Below, piece after piece: positions 13,370 through 20,657 of a stretch of 20,657 nucleotides of DNA. Source of the stretch: a virus. Under the pieces are notes generated by a model, which did no database searches, was not told where the DNA came from, and saw only the letters and a program-made list of their open reading frames with translations. The translations under genes were made by a program, and so were the position numbers. Where the stretch lies: positions 1 through 20,657 of the IMG/VR virus record IMGVR_UViG_3300003690_000299; one strand, written 5' to 3'. The stretch's first letter is position 1; each line of letters begins with the position of its first letter.

Positions 13370-15877
13370 TTATTCAATTCTTGCCCCCCAACCTTCTATA
13401 CCCGATCCAAACTGTTCCATATAAAACCGTGCCCAGTCGGTTTGGATTTTCAGTTTCTTATTAGCCAGCAAGAAGGCTTGTTCAAAGTCTGGCTGTTTTA
13501 TGTTTTGCAAAAGTTCTATCCCCTCGGCACTGTCTATTTTTACACCGGGATAAAGAAGTTTGAAGGTTTTCCTAACACCTTCGTGGTCTAGAATGGCCGA
13601 TTTAGCCTTCTCCCAGGCTGCGCCTGCCTCTTCCACAGCGCTCTGATAATCATCTCTATGCTTTATAGGAGTGCCTTGAGCCGTATAACTGGTAGCTTGA
13701 GATTTCAGGAGCTTTAAGTGTTTCTCATACCAAGGGAGTTCTCTCCACTGACTGACAGAATACTTTCCATCAATAGAATAGAACCATTCATCCATAGCTG
13801 CGCGAGCAGCCTGTTGGTCCTCTTGCGTTACCGCAGCGCGTTCCGCCGCTAACAGTTCATCGTACTTCGTCCTCTGCATATCCTTCAGCAGTCTCTCATT
13901 TGCATCTGGCCTCCCGTGCTGGGCGGCATAGGCTTGAGCCATAGCTGCCAGGTTCTGTGCGCTCGCCGCCATTATACTGACCTTGAGTTTCCCCCGCGCG
14001 AGGTTGGCTGCATAAGCCTTATCCTCGTATTCCCGACCCGCTGCTATTGCACCCGTCTTATATTCATAGGCTGACTTTGCTAAAGCAATATTCGCAGTAT
14101 CGGTGGTGTTCGCAAGATCAGTACGCATCGTTTCCAACGCAGTCGTGTTGGTTAATAAGGTGTTGATACTCTTGGCATAATCTTCGCGGTACTTATCCTT
14201 AACCTTCATGCCAGCTTCAATGAAAGCTGCACCTGCTTGATGCCAAGTCGGGTTACCTAATAGGGCGCCCCCCGCTGTCATCAGTAAATCATTTACATAT
14301 TGGCTCTGCAATTCTTCTGGGAGCTTGCCCCCTTTGGCAAACTTCTTGGCATCGGCCATAACCGCTTCGATTCTGCCTATAGAATCTCTGGACCTCTGCT
14401 CCATTCCCTTTATGGTCTCTCTTGAATTATTGATGAGGTCGGTCACTGGCAGTTGCAAGTCTGCTATAAGTTTCGTGGCACCAGCTTTTATCTCGTCGGA
14501 AGACTGGCTTGGAATATTTTCCAAGACAGCTAGATTACTTTCTTGAATGGCTGCACTATCAAGAACAGATTCAAAACCCCTACCGGGTGGGTCAACATCC
14601 ACTCTACTAACTATTGGAGACCGCCAAACATCATCAGGCTGCACACTAGCACCTGATATACTCTCCCCGAGGTCACCGCTGAGGGCGGCGCGTTCGGCGT
14701 CGGCGTCGGCTTCGCGTTCGGCGTCGGCGGCCTTGCGCGCTTCCACTGCGGCTTTAATAACGTTGGCATCCACGGCGTACGGATCTATCCCAACCGGCGC
14801 GTCGGCGTCTCCACCTGCGTCAGTTACCGCCGTCCCAGAATAGTCTGGTTGAGGGAGCAGACTCTTCGGCGCGGCGATATTTACCCCGCGACTCAGAAGT
14901 ATGTCATAATGTGTCCTCAAGTCACGGAGCACGCCCGAGTGGGGATCAGGAATCGCGGCAAGTCTGTCGAACCTCTCGCGGATTTCCGATGTCTCCCTCA
15001 GCGCAGGAGTCGGAAAAGGCCCACTTGAACCCAAAAAACTGGGGCGTCCCCGTTCGTATGGCTCGCGTTCACTGGGTGATGTTGGGGGGGTAAAAGCTGG
15101 CGCATACGTCCCACTGCTACCAGGGAGCCAGCCCACAGGATTCTGCATCCTGACTGTCGGCAGGTTATTAACGTAACCACCATCGTTAGCGTACCGCTTT
15201 ACAAAGCTCACTCCTGTTCCATAAGGACTGTCTGCTGCCCCATATCTCTTGACGAGAGGCATCCCCATAGCAGCTAGTTCTCTACTCTGTTTTCCTCTCT
15301 GCGCCAACAGCGCAGCAAGACCATATTTGAGTGGATCATAATCTCTGCCCGTGCGGCCTTTCTCATAATTATACCTCTTTGCCATCTCAGCACGTTGGGC
15401 TTCTTTTGCGGAAGCCATGATACCTGCTTCCGTCATGGGAAGAGCGTCGAGAGAAGCACCACCCAAAGCCCTCCTAACTGTAGGCAAGTTTCCTGCATAA
15501 CCACCACGGGCTGCTACAGCCATAGGAATCTGAGTGGGTTGCTGTGGAGGTTGGGGTGCAGGCTGCGCTGCAATCTGGGAGGGAACATTAGGAAAGCCGG
15601 GAGACATCGGTCTGTTCTGAGCGAAGGAGCCTTGCGAGGATATTTCTGGTTGCTCAGTTACCATACGCTCATAGACACTCCCTGCCTGCTGAGAGCTTCG
15701 CCCCTCTGCCATCTGCGCCTGAACAACCTTCTCCATTTCCTCTAATTCCTTGACACGAGCAGCAACAAGGTAAAGAGGAAAGAGACCTGATGGATTTCTT
15801 AGTTCTTCGGTGACTCTTTCTTTGGGGAGTCCCTTTAGAATATTTTCTTTTTCAACGATGGATACTGGAAGTGTCAT
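13370..15877 (-). CDS. Large virion-type protein of unknown function (835 aa)
   Basis: The protein has no recognisable enzyme motif. Residues 1-60 are helical and charged. Residues about 85-125 are Pro/Gln-rich (PAPQPPQQPTQIP). A Gly-Tyr motif occurs twice, GGYAGNLPTVR (125-135) and GGYVNNLPTVR (233-243), and a similar GGYAGGMPT occurs in the 1000-aa protein. A disordered, Asp/Ala-rich stretch (ADAEREADADAERAALSGD, near 380-395) leads to a long helical C-terminal half (about 450-830) with Ala-rich coiled-coil character. Its position among giant proteins and the Gln/Ala-rich protein suggests an internal virion or tail-associated component. ATG 15877 lies 3 bases after the upstream stop, with a GGGGGG run upstream and no classical ribosome-binding site, so translational coupling is likely. 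Confidence 0.75.
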   Translation of the reverse strand: MTLPVSIVEKENILKGLPKERVTEELRNPSGLFPLYLVAARVKELEEMEKVVQAQMAEGRSSQQAGSVYERMVTEQPEISSQGSFAQNRPMSPGFPNVPSQIAAQPAPQPPQQPTQIPMAVAARGGYAGNLPTVRRALGGASLDALPMTEAGIMASAKEAQRAEMAKRYNYEKGRTGRDYDPLKYGLAALLAQRGKQSRELAAMGMPLVKRYGAADSPYGTGVSFVKRYANDGGYVNNLPTVRMQNPVGWLPGSSGTYAPAFTPPTSPSEREPYERGRPSFLGSSGPFPTPALRETSEIRERFDRLAAIPDPHSGVLRDLRTHYDILLSRGVNIAAPKSLLPQPDYSGTAVTDAGGDADAPVGIDPYAVDANVIKAAVEARKAADAEREADADAERAALSGDLGESISGASVQPDDVWRSPIVSRVDVDPPGRGFESVLDSAAIQESNLAVLENIPSQSSDEIKAGATKLIADLQLPVTDLINNSRETIKGMEQRSRDSIGRIEAVMADAKKFAKGGKLPEELQSQYVNDLLMTAGGALLGNPTWHQAGAAFIEAGMKVKDKYREDYAKSINTLLTNTTALETMRTDLANTTDTANIALAKSAYEYKTGAIAAGREYEDKAYAANLARGKLKVSIMAASAQNLAAMAQAYAAQHGRPDANERLLKDMQRTKYDELLAAERAAVTQEDQQAARAAMDEWFYSIDGKYSVSQWRELPWYEKHLKLLKSQATSYTAQGTPIKHRDDYQSAVEEAGAAWEKAKSAILDHEGVRKTFKLLYPGVKIDSAEGIELLQNIKQPDFEQAFLLANKKLKIQTDWARFYMEQFGSGIEGWGARIE

Positions 15878-15880
15878 TGC

Positions 15881-16957
15881 TCAACCCCCCATCACGCTGC
15901 GAGCCAACCCTAGACCACCAAGGCCATAGCCCATCATTTGTTGGCCAATACTTGGCTGCGCCTGGTAAGTGCTAACTTCAGAAGAAGGAGTGACGGGAGC
16001 CCCATGCAGGATACCTCCGTAGTAGGCAAGCTGTTGCCGTGGGAAGTCCCGTTGCGAGATGAAGTCTGACAGCCCCACATCCAGTTGCTGCTGCTCAAAG
16101 GCTCTCTGTTGTTCTCCTACCTGCCTAAGAACATCAGCGCCACGCAAACCAAGAGCCTGTTCCTGTGCGCCTAACGCTGCTAACGCAGGCGCTGCACGAA
16201 GGCCAAGCTCTTCGCCTGCAATTCCAAGACGGGCTTGTTGCTGCGCTGCCTCTTCGCGCAAACCCTCGGCTTGTAACTGAGTTCTGGCCTGTTGTTGCAT
16301 TGCTTGCTCTCTTAAACCCTGCGATCTGAGCAATGCTTGCCGATCCTGTTCAAATACGCCCGTTGCTTCACGGTACGCCTGCGCCCGCTGAGTGGCCTCA
16401 ATGTCCCCAAGCCTCTCTTCCATTCTTCCTCTAGCAGAAGCCTCAGTTACTCCAGCGCGATAACCACCAAATGCTCCCTGACCGACGGCCTTAGCCGCAA
16501 GCTGCGGCACAAAATCTTCTTCAAACTGACGGCGTGCGCGTCTCTGCTGCACGTCAATCACATTCTCTATGAAGGGGTTCATGTACTGCGAGGCAACACC
16601 CGGAGCTACAAAGGAGCCCGGCGTAAATTCACCGGGGGCGGCTACCGGAGAAAAATCCCCCGGAGTATAACCGGGGCGGAATGCGGCTGCATCCTCAAGC
16701 CTTTGGGTGGCAGTACCCAGTTGTCCGGGCACGCCCTGTCGGGCGACACCTGATGCTATAGCAAATGACTCTTGCTGCTCAGGCGTGAACTCAGCAAGCC
16801 TCTGCCCCGGAAAGGCTTCGTATGGCCGCAGGCTCTCAGCCTCTGTCCTCTCCAAGACGTTCTCAAAGAAGGGCCGCACATATTCAGGCAGGTTTGTCTG
16901 CGTCACCGTCGATGTAGTCTGCGTCGGAGGCCCTGGGCCTCCACCACCTTTACCCAT
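15881..16957 (-). CDS. Gln/Ala-rich virion-type protein (MGKGGG family of marine phages)
   Basis: I choose ATG 16957 (358 aa), 7 bases after GAGGAG; the adjacent ATG at 16960 has only 4-base spacing, and the longer frame up to 17011 has no support. The N-terminus MGKGGGGPGPPTQTTSTVTQ is low-complexity, followed by LPEYVRPFFENVLERTEAES. Central motifs are NPFIENVIDVQQRRARRQFE and GQGAFGGYRAGVTEASARGR. Residues about 200-300 are a Gln/Ala/Leu-rich coiled coil with degenerate repeats (GLREQAMQQQAR, GLREEAAQQQAR). The C-terminus is Gly-rich and hydrophobic (GLGGLGLARSVMGG). I recall similar proteins in uncultured marine phages near internal virion or tail genes, without known function. It overlaps the GNAT-like gene by 8 bases. 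Confidence 0.75.
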   Translation of the reverse strand: MGKGGGGPGPPTQTTSTVTQTNLPEYVRPFFENVLERTEAESLRPYEAFPGQRLAEFTPEQQESFAIASGVARQGVPGQLGTATQRLEDAAAFRPGYTPGDFSPVAAPGEFTPGSFVAPGVASQYMNPFIENVIDVQQRRARRQFEEDFVPQLAAKAVGQGAFGGYRAGVTEASARGRMEERLGDIEATQRAQAYREATGVFEQDRQALLRSQGLREQAMQQQARTQLQAEGLREEAAQQQARLGIAGEELGLRAAPALAALGAQEQALGLRGADVLRQVGEQQRAFEQQQLDVGLSDFISQRDFPRQQLAYYGGILHGAPVTPSSEVSTYQAQPSIGQQMMGYGLGGLGLARSVMGG

Positions 16958-17384
16958 CATTTTTCTCCTCGAACATTTTTTCAAAAACAGTGTATTCAGG
17001 TGTCCAGCCATGCGTGGCTAACACTTTGGAGAACCCTTTACGACCAGTCATTTCTACACCCGCGCAATGATTATCCTTGGCCCATTGCTCCAACGTCTCC
17101 AGCATCGGATCACGCCACTGCATAATATCTCTGCCGCCTAAGAATTGGCCGGCCAACATACGTTTATCTGGATAATCGATAAACCTAGTAGTGAGCGCTG
17201 CTACAATCTCCTTGTCATCATCAAAGACAATCCAGAGATGCTGCTGAAAGTTTACAATCTCTCTAAGAATACTCTCCATTGTGAAGCGGCCATGCGCCGT
17301 GTGGAGAGACTTCCGAAGTATCGACTCTACCCTGTCCCAAACAGCAGATACATAGTTAGGGTCTACCAGTGATACTTCAGCCAT
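16950..17384 (-). CDS. GNAT-like acetyltransferase-fold phage protein
   Basis: I choose ATG 17384 (144 aa), which overlaps the end of the upstream gene by 8 bases; the GTG at 17417 is the alternative and would add 11 residues. The pattern fits a GNAT fold: an N-terminal helix (VWDRVESILRKSL), helix ESILREIVNFQ, strand LWIVFDDDKEIVAALTTRF, a loop with LAGQFLGGRDIMQW at the expected acetyl-CoA region, helix MLETLEQWAKDNHC, strand AGVEMTGRKGFSKVLATHGW, and YTVFEKMF. GNAT-like proteins of this kind occur between structural genes in many marine phages. The substrate is unknown; it may be structural or may modify a virion protein. The canonical Q/RxxGxG/A loop is not clear, so catalytic activity is uncertain. 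Confidence 0.55.
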   Translation of the reverse strand: MAEVSLVDPNYVSAVWDRVESILRKSLHTAHGRFTMESILREIVNFQQHLWIVFDDDKEIVAALTTRFIDYPDKRMLAGQFLGGRDIMQWRDPMLETLEQWAKDNHCAGVEMTGRKGFSKVLATHGWTPEYTVFEKMFEEKNDG

Positions 17385-20379
17385 AAACCCTGCGTAGCTG
17401 TTCCTCTTCCTGGCCACGAACTATGGCACCATTCTGTGGAGTTCCAGCCATGCCTGCCGCCATCGCCCTGCGTGATAAACTGTCCGCAGGTTCTATATAC
17501 TCGTTCTCCCCAACCAACAGGTTGGCTGTCTGCTTACCAGTGGTGGGGTCAACGATCTTACCCGGTATAACATCTGGGCCTTGCTGCGCCATCGCTTCCT
17601 CTTCTGTCATACCAACAGTGGTCTCTCCACTCGCCGTCTGTACCAGACCGCCGTTCTCTCGCTCACCACCTACCAGCGCCTGTAATTGCCGGAATGCTTG
17701 AGGCCCGAAGGTGTCAATGAATTCTGTAATAGCAGATTGCGCCGGCTCTGGCTCAAGCTCACCCTGCAAAGCGAGAACAGCCCGATCAAAGATAACCCGT
17801 TCTACGGGATTCTGCGGTTGGTCTGGTGCTGGCACAACCATCTCTCTCTCCGCTACCACTTCCTGCATGTCGGGAGTGGAGACTTCCATGATGCCAGTCT
17901 TCGATATCTCTGGCTCTCCAGCCACACCGCCATCACGTTTATTAATAATCTTATCGAACCAAAGGTTCGCTTGGTCAGCTACATCGAGACCCGTGTCGAG
18001 TGGACTAAACTTCTCGAACCAACGGTTCACTTGGCCAGCTACATCGAGACCCGTGTCGAGTGGACTAAACTTATCGAACCAACGGTTCGCTTGGCCAGCT
18101 ACATCGAGACCCGTGTCGAGTGGACTAAACTTATCGAACCAACGGTTCGCTTGGCCAGCTACATCAGACCAGCGGTGCCGAGAATCAATGCCTGCCAACC
18201 CACCATTAGCCCTGCGGTAAACCCGCTCCCTCATCATCGGATCAGCTACATCAGACCAGCGGTACTGAGGGTCTATGCCTGCCAGACCGCCGTTCGCTCT
18301 ACGATAAACTTGCTCCCTCATCGTCGGGTCAGGCGTATCAGACCAGCGGTACTGGGGGTCTATAAGATTACCAACGGGGCCACCATGAGCAGCCATCGCT
18401 GTTTGCTGTGGCCGTACCATCGGCAGCTTATCTGGAGAAATGCTAGAAGTATAATAACCGAGTTGTTGTTTGGGTTGCGCCCTCTGTTGCATGGGGTTCT
18501 GATTAAACGGCGTGGCTCCAGCCTGCCGTTGACCACCAAGACCAGCACCCATCATTGCTAGTTGATTGAGAGTTTGAGACCCCTGTCGCTGCTGCTGTTG
18601 GCCGCGCGGAATATCAATTTGCTTGTACCCAGACTGCGCCATGATTGTCGGCATTCCGCCTGCATAGCCGCCGCCGTTCCCGTAAGAGCCTGCATAGCCG
18701 CCGCCGTAAGGGAGGTACTGGAACTGCGGGTCCACGCCCGGTCGGTATCCTTCAGGTGGTGAGGCGACTGGCCGCTCATCTGGGCGATATGGACCTTCAT
18801 AATTATAAGAGCCAATACCATCTATTTCATCCCAATTATATTGAGGCTCATCAAATAAATTAAAAGCTCCACCACCAATGCCGGCAGCCGCCGCCAGTCC
18901 CGGCATGGCTACCTCTTGCCAGCCAACTGTACCCGGCGTGGATGCCCACTGTGTGGGATCGAAGCTCCCAAGCCCCTCGCCAAGTGCGGCCCAAGTTGGA
19001 TCGGCAGCAAACGCTTGTTTGCCCGCTGCCATCATAGCAGCGTCTTTCGTGGCGGGTGCGCCATATTGTAAAGCTAACTTCGCGGACGCATCGACGGGAA
19101 GACCTGCAGTAAGACTTGAGAAAGCATTAGGGGCTACAACATTTCCCCCTGCTCCAGCCAGTGATTGGTACATCCCTTCTCCTACAGCACGCTGACTAGC
19201 GGCGCCAGCGGCCTGTGTCGCTGTTTCAGCCGCAGCAACCTCTCCAGCACCACCAAATACACTCCCAAGTTGTCCAGCACCCCAGCCGCCAAGACCAGCG
19301 AGGAATGCTTTCCCCACGTCAACCCCCTCACCTTCTACTGCCTGACCAGCCAAGCTGCCAGCGCCTGAAGCTAATCCAAGCGCCCAAGGTGCGGCAGTGC
19401 CGCCACTAGCCACTGTCAGGCCAATGCCAGCAATTATTGGCAGTAGGCTACTCCAGATACCTGCTTCAGGTAGTCCCGTAGCAGGATTGATAGCCATGCC
19501 ATTGGCACGAAGTCCACCGATACCAGACGCAGCCAATGCGTTCAGCGCATTCACTTCATTCTGTGTCATGTGGACAAGCCTGTCATGGGCATCTTGAACC
19601 ATGCCGCCTGTATTCATGCCAACTACAGGGGCTTCGTGCCTAAACAGTGATTCCATCTGTTTCCTCCAAGTTCGATTATCACGCACCGCCGGTCCCGGCG
19701 CATACGGAGCACTGTATGTCTGCGCGAGAGCCGGATACTGCTCTATATATTTTTGACGTGCGAGTTCCTGTCCTCTGTTCAAGAGAAGTGTATGAAATTT
19801 ATTGACAGGGGCCGGGTTAGTATCCTGCGCGGCGAGCTTCCTCATCGGAAGATCGGGATGCCGCAAATCCTCGCGTCTGGTGATTGGTTCATTCAGCTTT
19901 TGAGCCTCACGCAGAATCCCCCTCCGTCTCTCTCTCTCTTCATCGGATGCCTCTGACCAGTCCAATCTGTCTGAACTTTGGTCGGGGGCTGCTCGCCGCA
20001 GAACCTCATGGATTAAACTCCCTAGCCCGGCTTTGGCCATCCCTCGGTGGCGATATTCGTGGGCGCCTACACCAGAGCCTATGTCGCCCGTGTGCCAAAC
20101 AGTGTCGGTACTGGGGGTGTAGGTGCCAAATACATTCCATAAGCGACCATCGCTTTTTTCTTGAGTATGATACGGCGTTGTTTCCAAATTCAAACCCGGC
20201 GCAAACATACCCAGCTTGGCAAGAAAATCGTTTTCCATCTGTGGCGCATGGGCTATTTCGTATTCCGTTTGTGCGAGCCTGATGGCCGGATGGTCGCTCG
20301 GAGGTCTCTGGACAACAGGCATCGACCGTATCCGTGACGTGAGCGATGTTGGGGGGGCTGAGTAATATCGGTCAGTCAT
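17377..20379 (-). CDS. Large repeat-bearing virion-type protein with N-terminal HEYRH motif (1000 aa)
   Basis: ATG 20379 has AGGAG 6 bases upstream. Residues 107-111 are HEYRH within GVGAHEYRHRGMAKAG, a zincin-type HExxH motif; no third ligand is obvious. Residues about 310-355 are a Gly/Ala-rich hydrophobic segment (LLPIIAGIGLTVASGGTAAP) that continues as a Gly-rich stretch, like membrane-penetrating segments of ejection proteins. Residues about 540-650 are Tyr/Gly/Gln-rich and probably disordered (PYGGGYAGSYGNGGGYAGG). Residues about 665-810 hold two nested tandem arrays: three 29-residue units (NGGLAGIDPQYRWSDVADP...) and about 3.6 20-residue units (DVAGQANRWFDKFSPLDTGL). The C-terminal 190 residues are mostly acidic. 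Its position first among the giant genes suggests a structural or ejected protein. The HExxH may be functional or coincidental. Confidence 0.75.
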   Translation of the reverse strand: MTDRYYSAPPTSLTSRIRSMPVVQRPPSDHPAIRLAQTEYEIAHAPQMENDFLAKLGMFAPGLNLETTPYHTQEKSDGRLWNVFGTYTPSTDTVWHTGDIGSGVGAHEYRHRGMAKAGLGSLIHEVLRRAAPDQSSDRLDWSEASDEERERRRGILREAQKLNEPITRREDLRHPDLPMRKLAAQDTNPAPVNKFHTLLLNRGQELARQKYIEQYPALAQTYSAPYAPGPAVRDNRTWRKQMESLFRHEAPVVGMNTGGMVQDAHDRLVHMTQNEVNALNALAASGIGGLRANGMAINPATGLPEAGIWSSLLPIIAGIGLTVASGGTAAPWALGLASGAGSLAGQAVEGEGVDVGKAFLAGLGGWGAGQLGSVFGGAGEVAAAETATQAAGAASQRAVGEGMYQSLAGAGGNVVAPNAFSSLTAGLPVDASAKLALQYGAPATKDAAMMAAGKQAFAADPTWAALGEGLGSFDPTQWASTPGTVGWQEVAMPGLAAAAGIGGGAFNLFDEPQYNWDEIDGIGSYNYEGPYRPDERPVASPPEGYRPGVDPQFQYLPYGGGYAGSYGNGGGYAGGMPTIMAQSGYKQIDIPRGQQQQRQGSQTLNQLAMMGAGLGGQRQAGATPFNQNPMQQRAQPKQQLGYYTSSISPDKLPMVRPQQTAMAAHGGPVGNLIDPQYRWSDTPDPTMREQVYRRANGGLAGIDPQYRWSDVADPMMRERVYRRANGGLAGIDSRHRWSDVAGQANRWFDKFSPLDTGLDVAGQANRWFDKFSPLDTGLDVAGQVNRWFEKFSPLDTGLDVADQANLWFDKIINKRDGGVAGEPEISKTGIMEVSTPDMQEVVAEREMVVPAPDQPQNPVERVIFDRAVLALQGELEPEPAQSAITEFIDTFGPQAFRQLQALVGGERENGGLVQTASGETTVGMTEEEAMAQQGPDVIPGKIVDPTTGKQTANLLVGENEYIEPADSLSRRAMAAGMAGTPQNGAIVRGQEEEQLRRVYG
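17951..18165 (-). repeat. 60-bp in-frame tandem repeat array (~3.6 copies)
   Basis: Units start at 18001, 18061 and 18121, with a partial left copy from 17951 and a partial right copy ending at 18165. Copies 18061-18105 and 18121-18165 are identical over 45 bases. The others differ from the 18061 unit at 2 positions each (60 and 50 bases compared). Each full unit encodes DVAGQANRWFDKFSPLDTGL. The near-identity points to recent expansion by slippage or recombination. Confidence 0.95.
18161..18375 (-). repeat. 87-bp in-frame tandem repeat array (~2.5 copies)
   Basis: Equivalent points lie at 18161, 18248 and 18335, an exact 87-base period. The 29-residue unit includes NGGLAGIDPQYRWSD and MMRERVYRRA. 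The copies are more diverged than those of the 60-bp array. The unit at its 3' coding end runs into the first 60-bp unit through a shared Asp-Val-Ala, so the younger array seems to have grown out of this one. Confidence 0.9.
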
Positions 20380-20388
20380 GGACTTCTC

Positions 20389-20460
20389 CTAAGCAATCAC
20401 AACAGTGACGCTGCCGACAGCAGCGGTACTGGTAGTTCCTGCGGGGTAGGGGTAAGCCAA
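20389..20460 (-). CDS. Possible 23-codon mini-gene or displaced gene end
   Basis: The frame from TTG 20460 to TAG 20389 reads LAYPYPAGTTST followed by AAVGSVTVVIA. The composition looks protein-like (YPAGTT, SVTVVIA), and its stop overlaps the AGGAG of the next gene (TAGGAG), as in genuine tight phage gene junctions. There is no good ribosome-binding site, and an in-frame TAA lies just upstream. It may be a true mini-gene, a displaced end of the upstream gene, or chance. Confidence 0.3.
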   Translation of the reverse strand: MAYPYPAGTTSTAAVGSVTVVIA

Positions 20461-20464
20461 ATAA

Positions 20465-20657
20465 TCAAGTTATTTCCAGATAGCTACCAATGACATGCAG
20501 CCGGTTTGCATTCGCAGCCGTTACCTTCAGTACCTCGGATTCTTGAATAACCAAAGGCTGCGTCAGAAGCTCCGCCGTTCCATTCGCCGTCGTCGCTTTC
20601 ACATTATAAAGCACAAACACTGCCGAAGCAGAATCAGTGACAGTCACCGTTATAGTG
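20465..20657 (-). CDS. C-terminal end of a virion-type gene (5' truncated at window edge)
   Basis: The frame is open from the right edge to TGA at 20465-20467, giving about 63 residues beginning TITVTVTDSASAVFVLYNVK and ending NRLHVIGSYLEIT. The GTG at 20647 is not a convincing start, because the same frame continues upstream in a Thr/Val-alternating beta-strand pattern. The alternating Thr/Val/Ala strands suggest a beta-rich structural protein, but I do not recognise a family. It is the first gene seen in this window of the leftward late transcription unit. Confidence 0.6.
   Translation of the reverse strand, partial: TITVTVTDSASAVFVLYNVKATTANGTAELLTQPLVIQESEVLKVTAANANRLHVIGSYLEIT

Noticed and set aside
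14365-14380. TTCGATTC-like sequence suggestive of a tRNA T-loop
   Set aside because: It has no matching acceptor or anticodon stems nearby and lies inside the 835-aa gene.
16337-16753. 138-codon open frame on the + strand
   Set aside because: It is antisense to the Gln/Ala-rich virion gene, with no start signal and no recognisable motif.
17686-18561. 291-codon open frame on the + strand containing repeated ETRVEWTKL units
   Set aside because: It is the antisense reading of the tandem repeats in the 1000-aa gene. The repetition comes from the DNA arrays; there is no independent support.

Overview
The window looks like part of the genome of a tailed bacteriophage (Caudoviricetes), probably temperate, or a prophage of a Gram-negative host. 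The evidence is tightly packed and overlapping genes, a tyrosine integrase, a complete holin/lysozyme/spanin lysis cassette, and several very large virion-type proteins of the 'polyvalent protein' kind. The protein style (DUF6378-like protein, small Cys-rich protein, Gly-rich MGKGGG protein, LPD38-type giant protein) resembles uncultured marine phages that infect Alphaproteobacteria. That resemblance is from memory of the families, not from a search. No terminase, portal or major capsid gene is present; they would be expected beyond the right edge.

Layout. The left 2 kb is on the + strand: the tail of an upstream gene, an unknown protein, a DUF6378-like protein, a ribbon-helix-helix-like protein, a strong GC-rich stem-loop, then the integrase (1198-2061). 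Everything from about 2.0 kb to the right edge is on the - strand and converges on the integrase, overlapping its 3' end by 53 bases. In transcription order (right to left) the - strand carries: the end of a virion-type gene (20465-20657), a possible 23-codon mini-gene, a 1000-aa repeat-bearing virion protein with an HEYRH motif, a GNAT-like protein, a Gln/Ala-rich virion protein, an 835-aa virion protein, a giant zincin-motif protein whose C-terminal part lies in another frame, a 1678-aa LPD38-type protein, GH24 lysozyme, holin, an overlapping spanin-like pair, an Fe(II)/2-oxoglutarate dioxygenase and a small Cys-rich protein.

How it fits together. The three or four giant proteins are probably made late, packaged and perhaps ejected with the DNA. 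Two carry HExxH metallopeptidase-type motifs, two have Gly/Ala-rich hydrophobic segments, and one ends in an LPD38-like domain. Lysis genes follow directly. The last two genes of the late operon are not needed for lysis or assembly. The dioxygenase has all four expected iron and 2-oxoglutarate residues and a hydrophobic tail. Its C-terminal half looks more like the lipid A hydroxylase LpxO than like eukaryotic AspH, so phage modification of the host envelope is the most interesting functional hypothesis here.

Other notable points are the frameshift near 9.46-9.50 kb, two nested tandem repeat arrays (60-bp and 87-bp periods) in the 1000-aa gene, and a Gly-Gly-Tyr...Pro-Thr motif recurring in two virion proteins. 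There is almost no non-coding DNA; the longest gap between genes is about 80 bases (13289-13369). I saw no tRNA, rRNA, insertion sequence, CRISPR array or recognisable attachment site.
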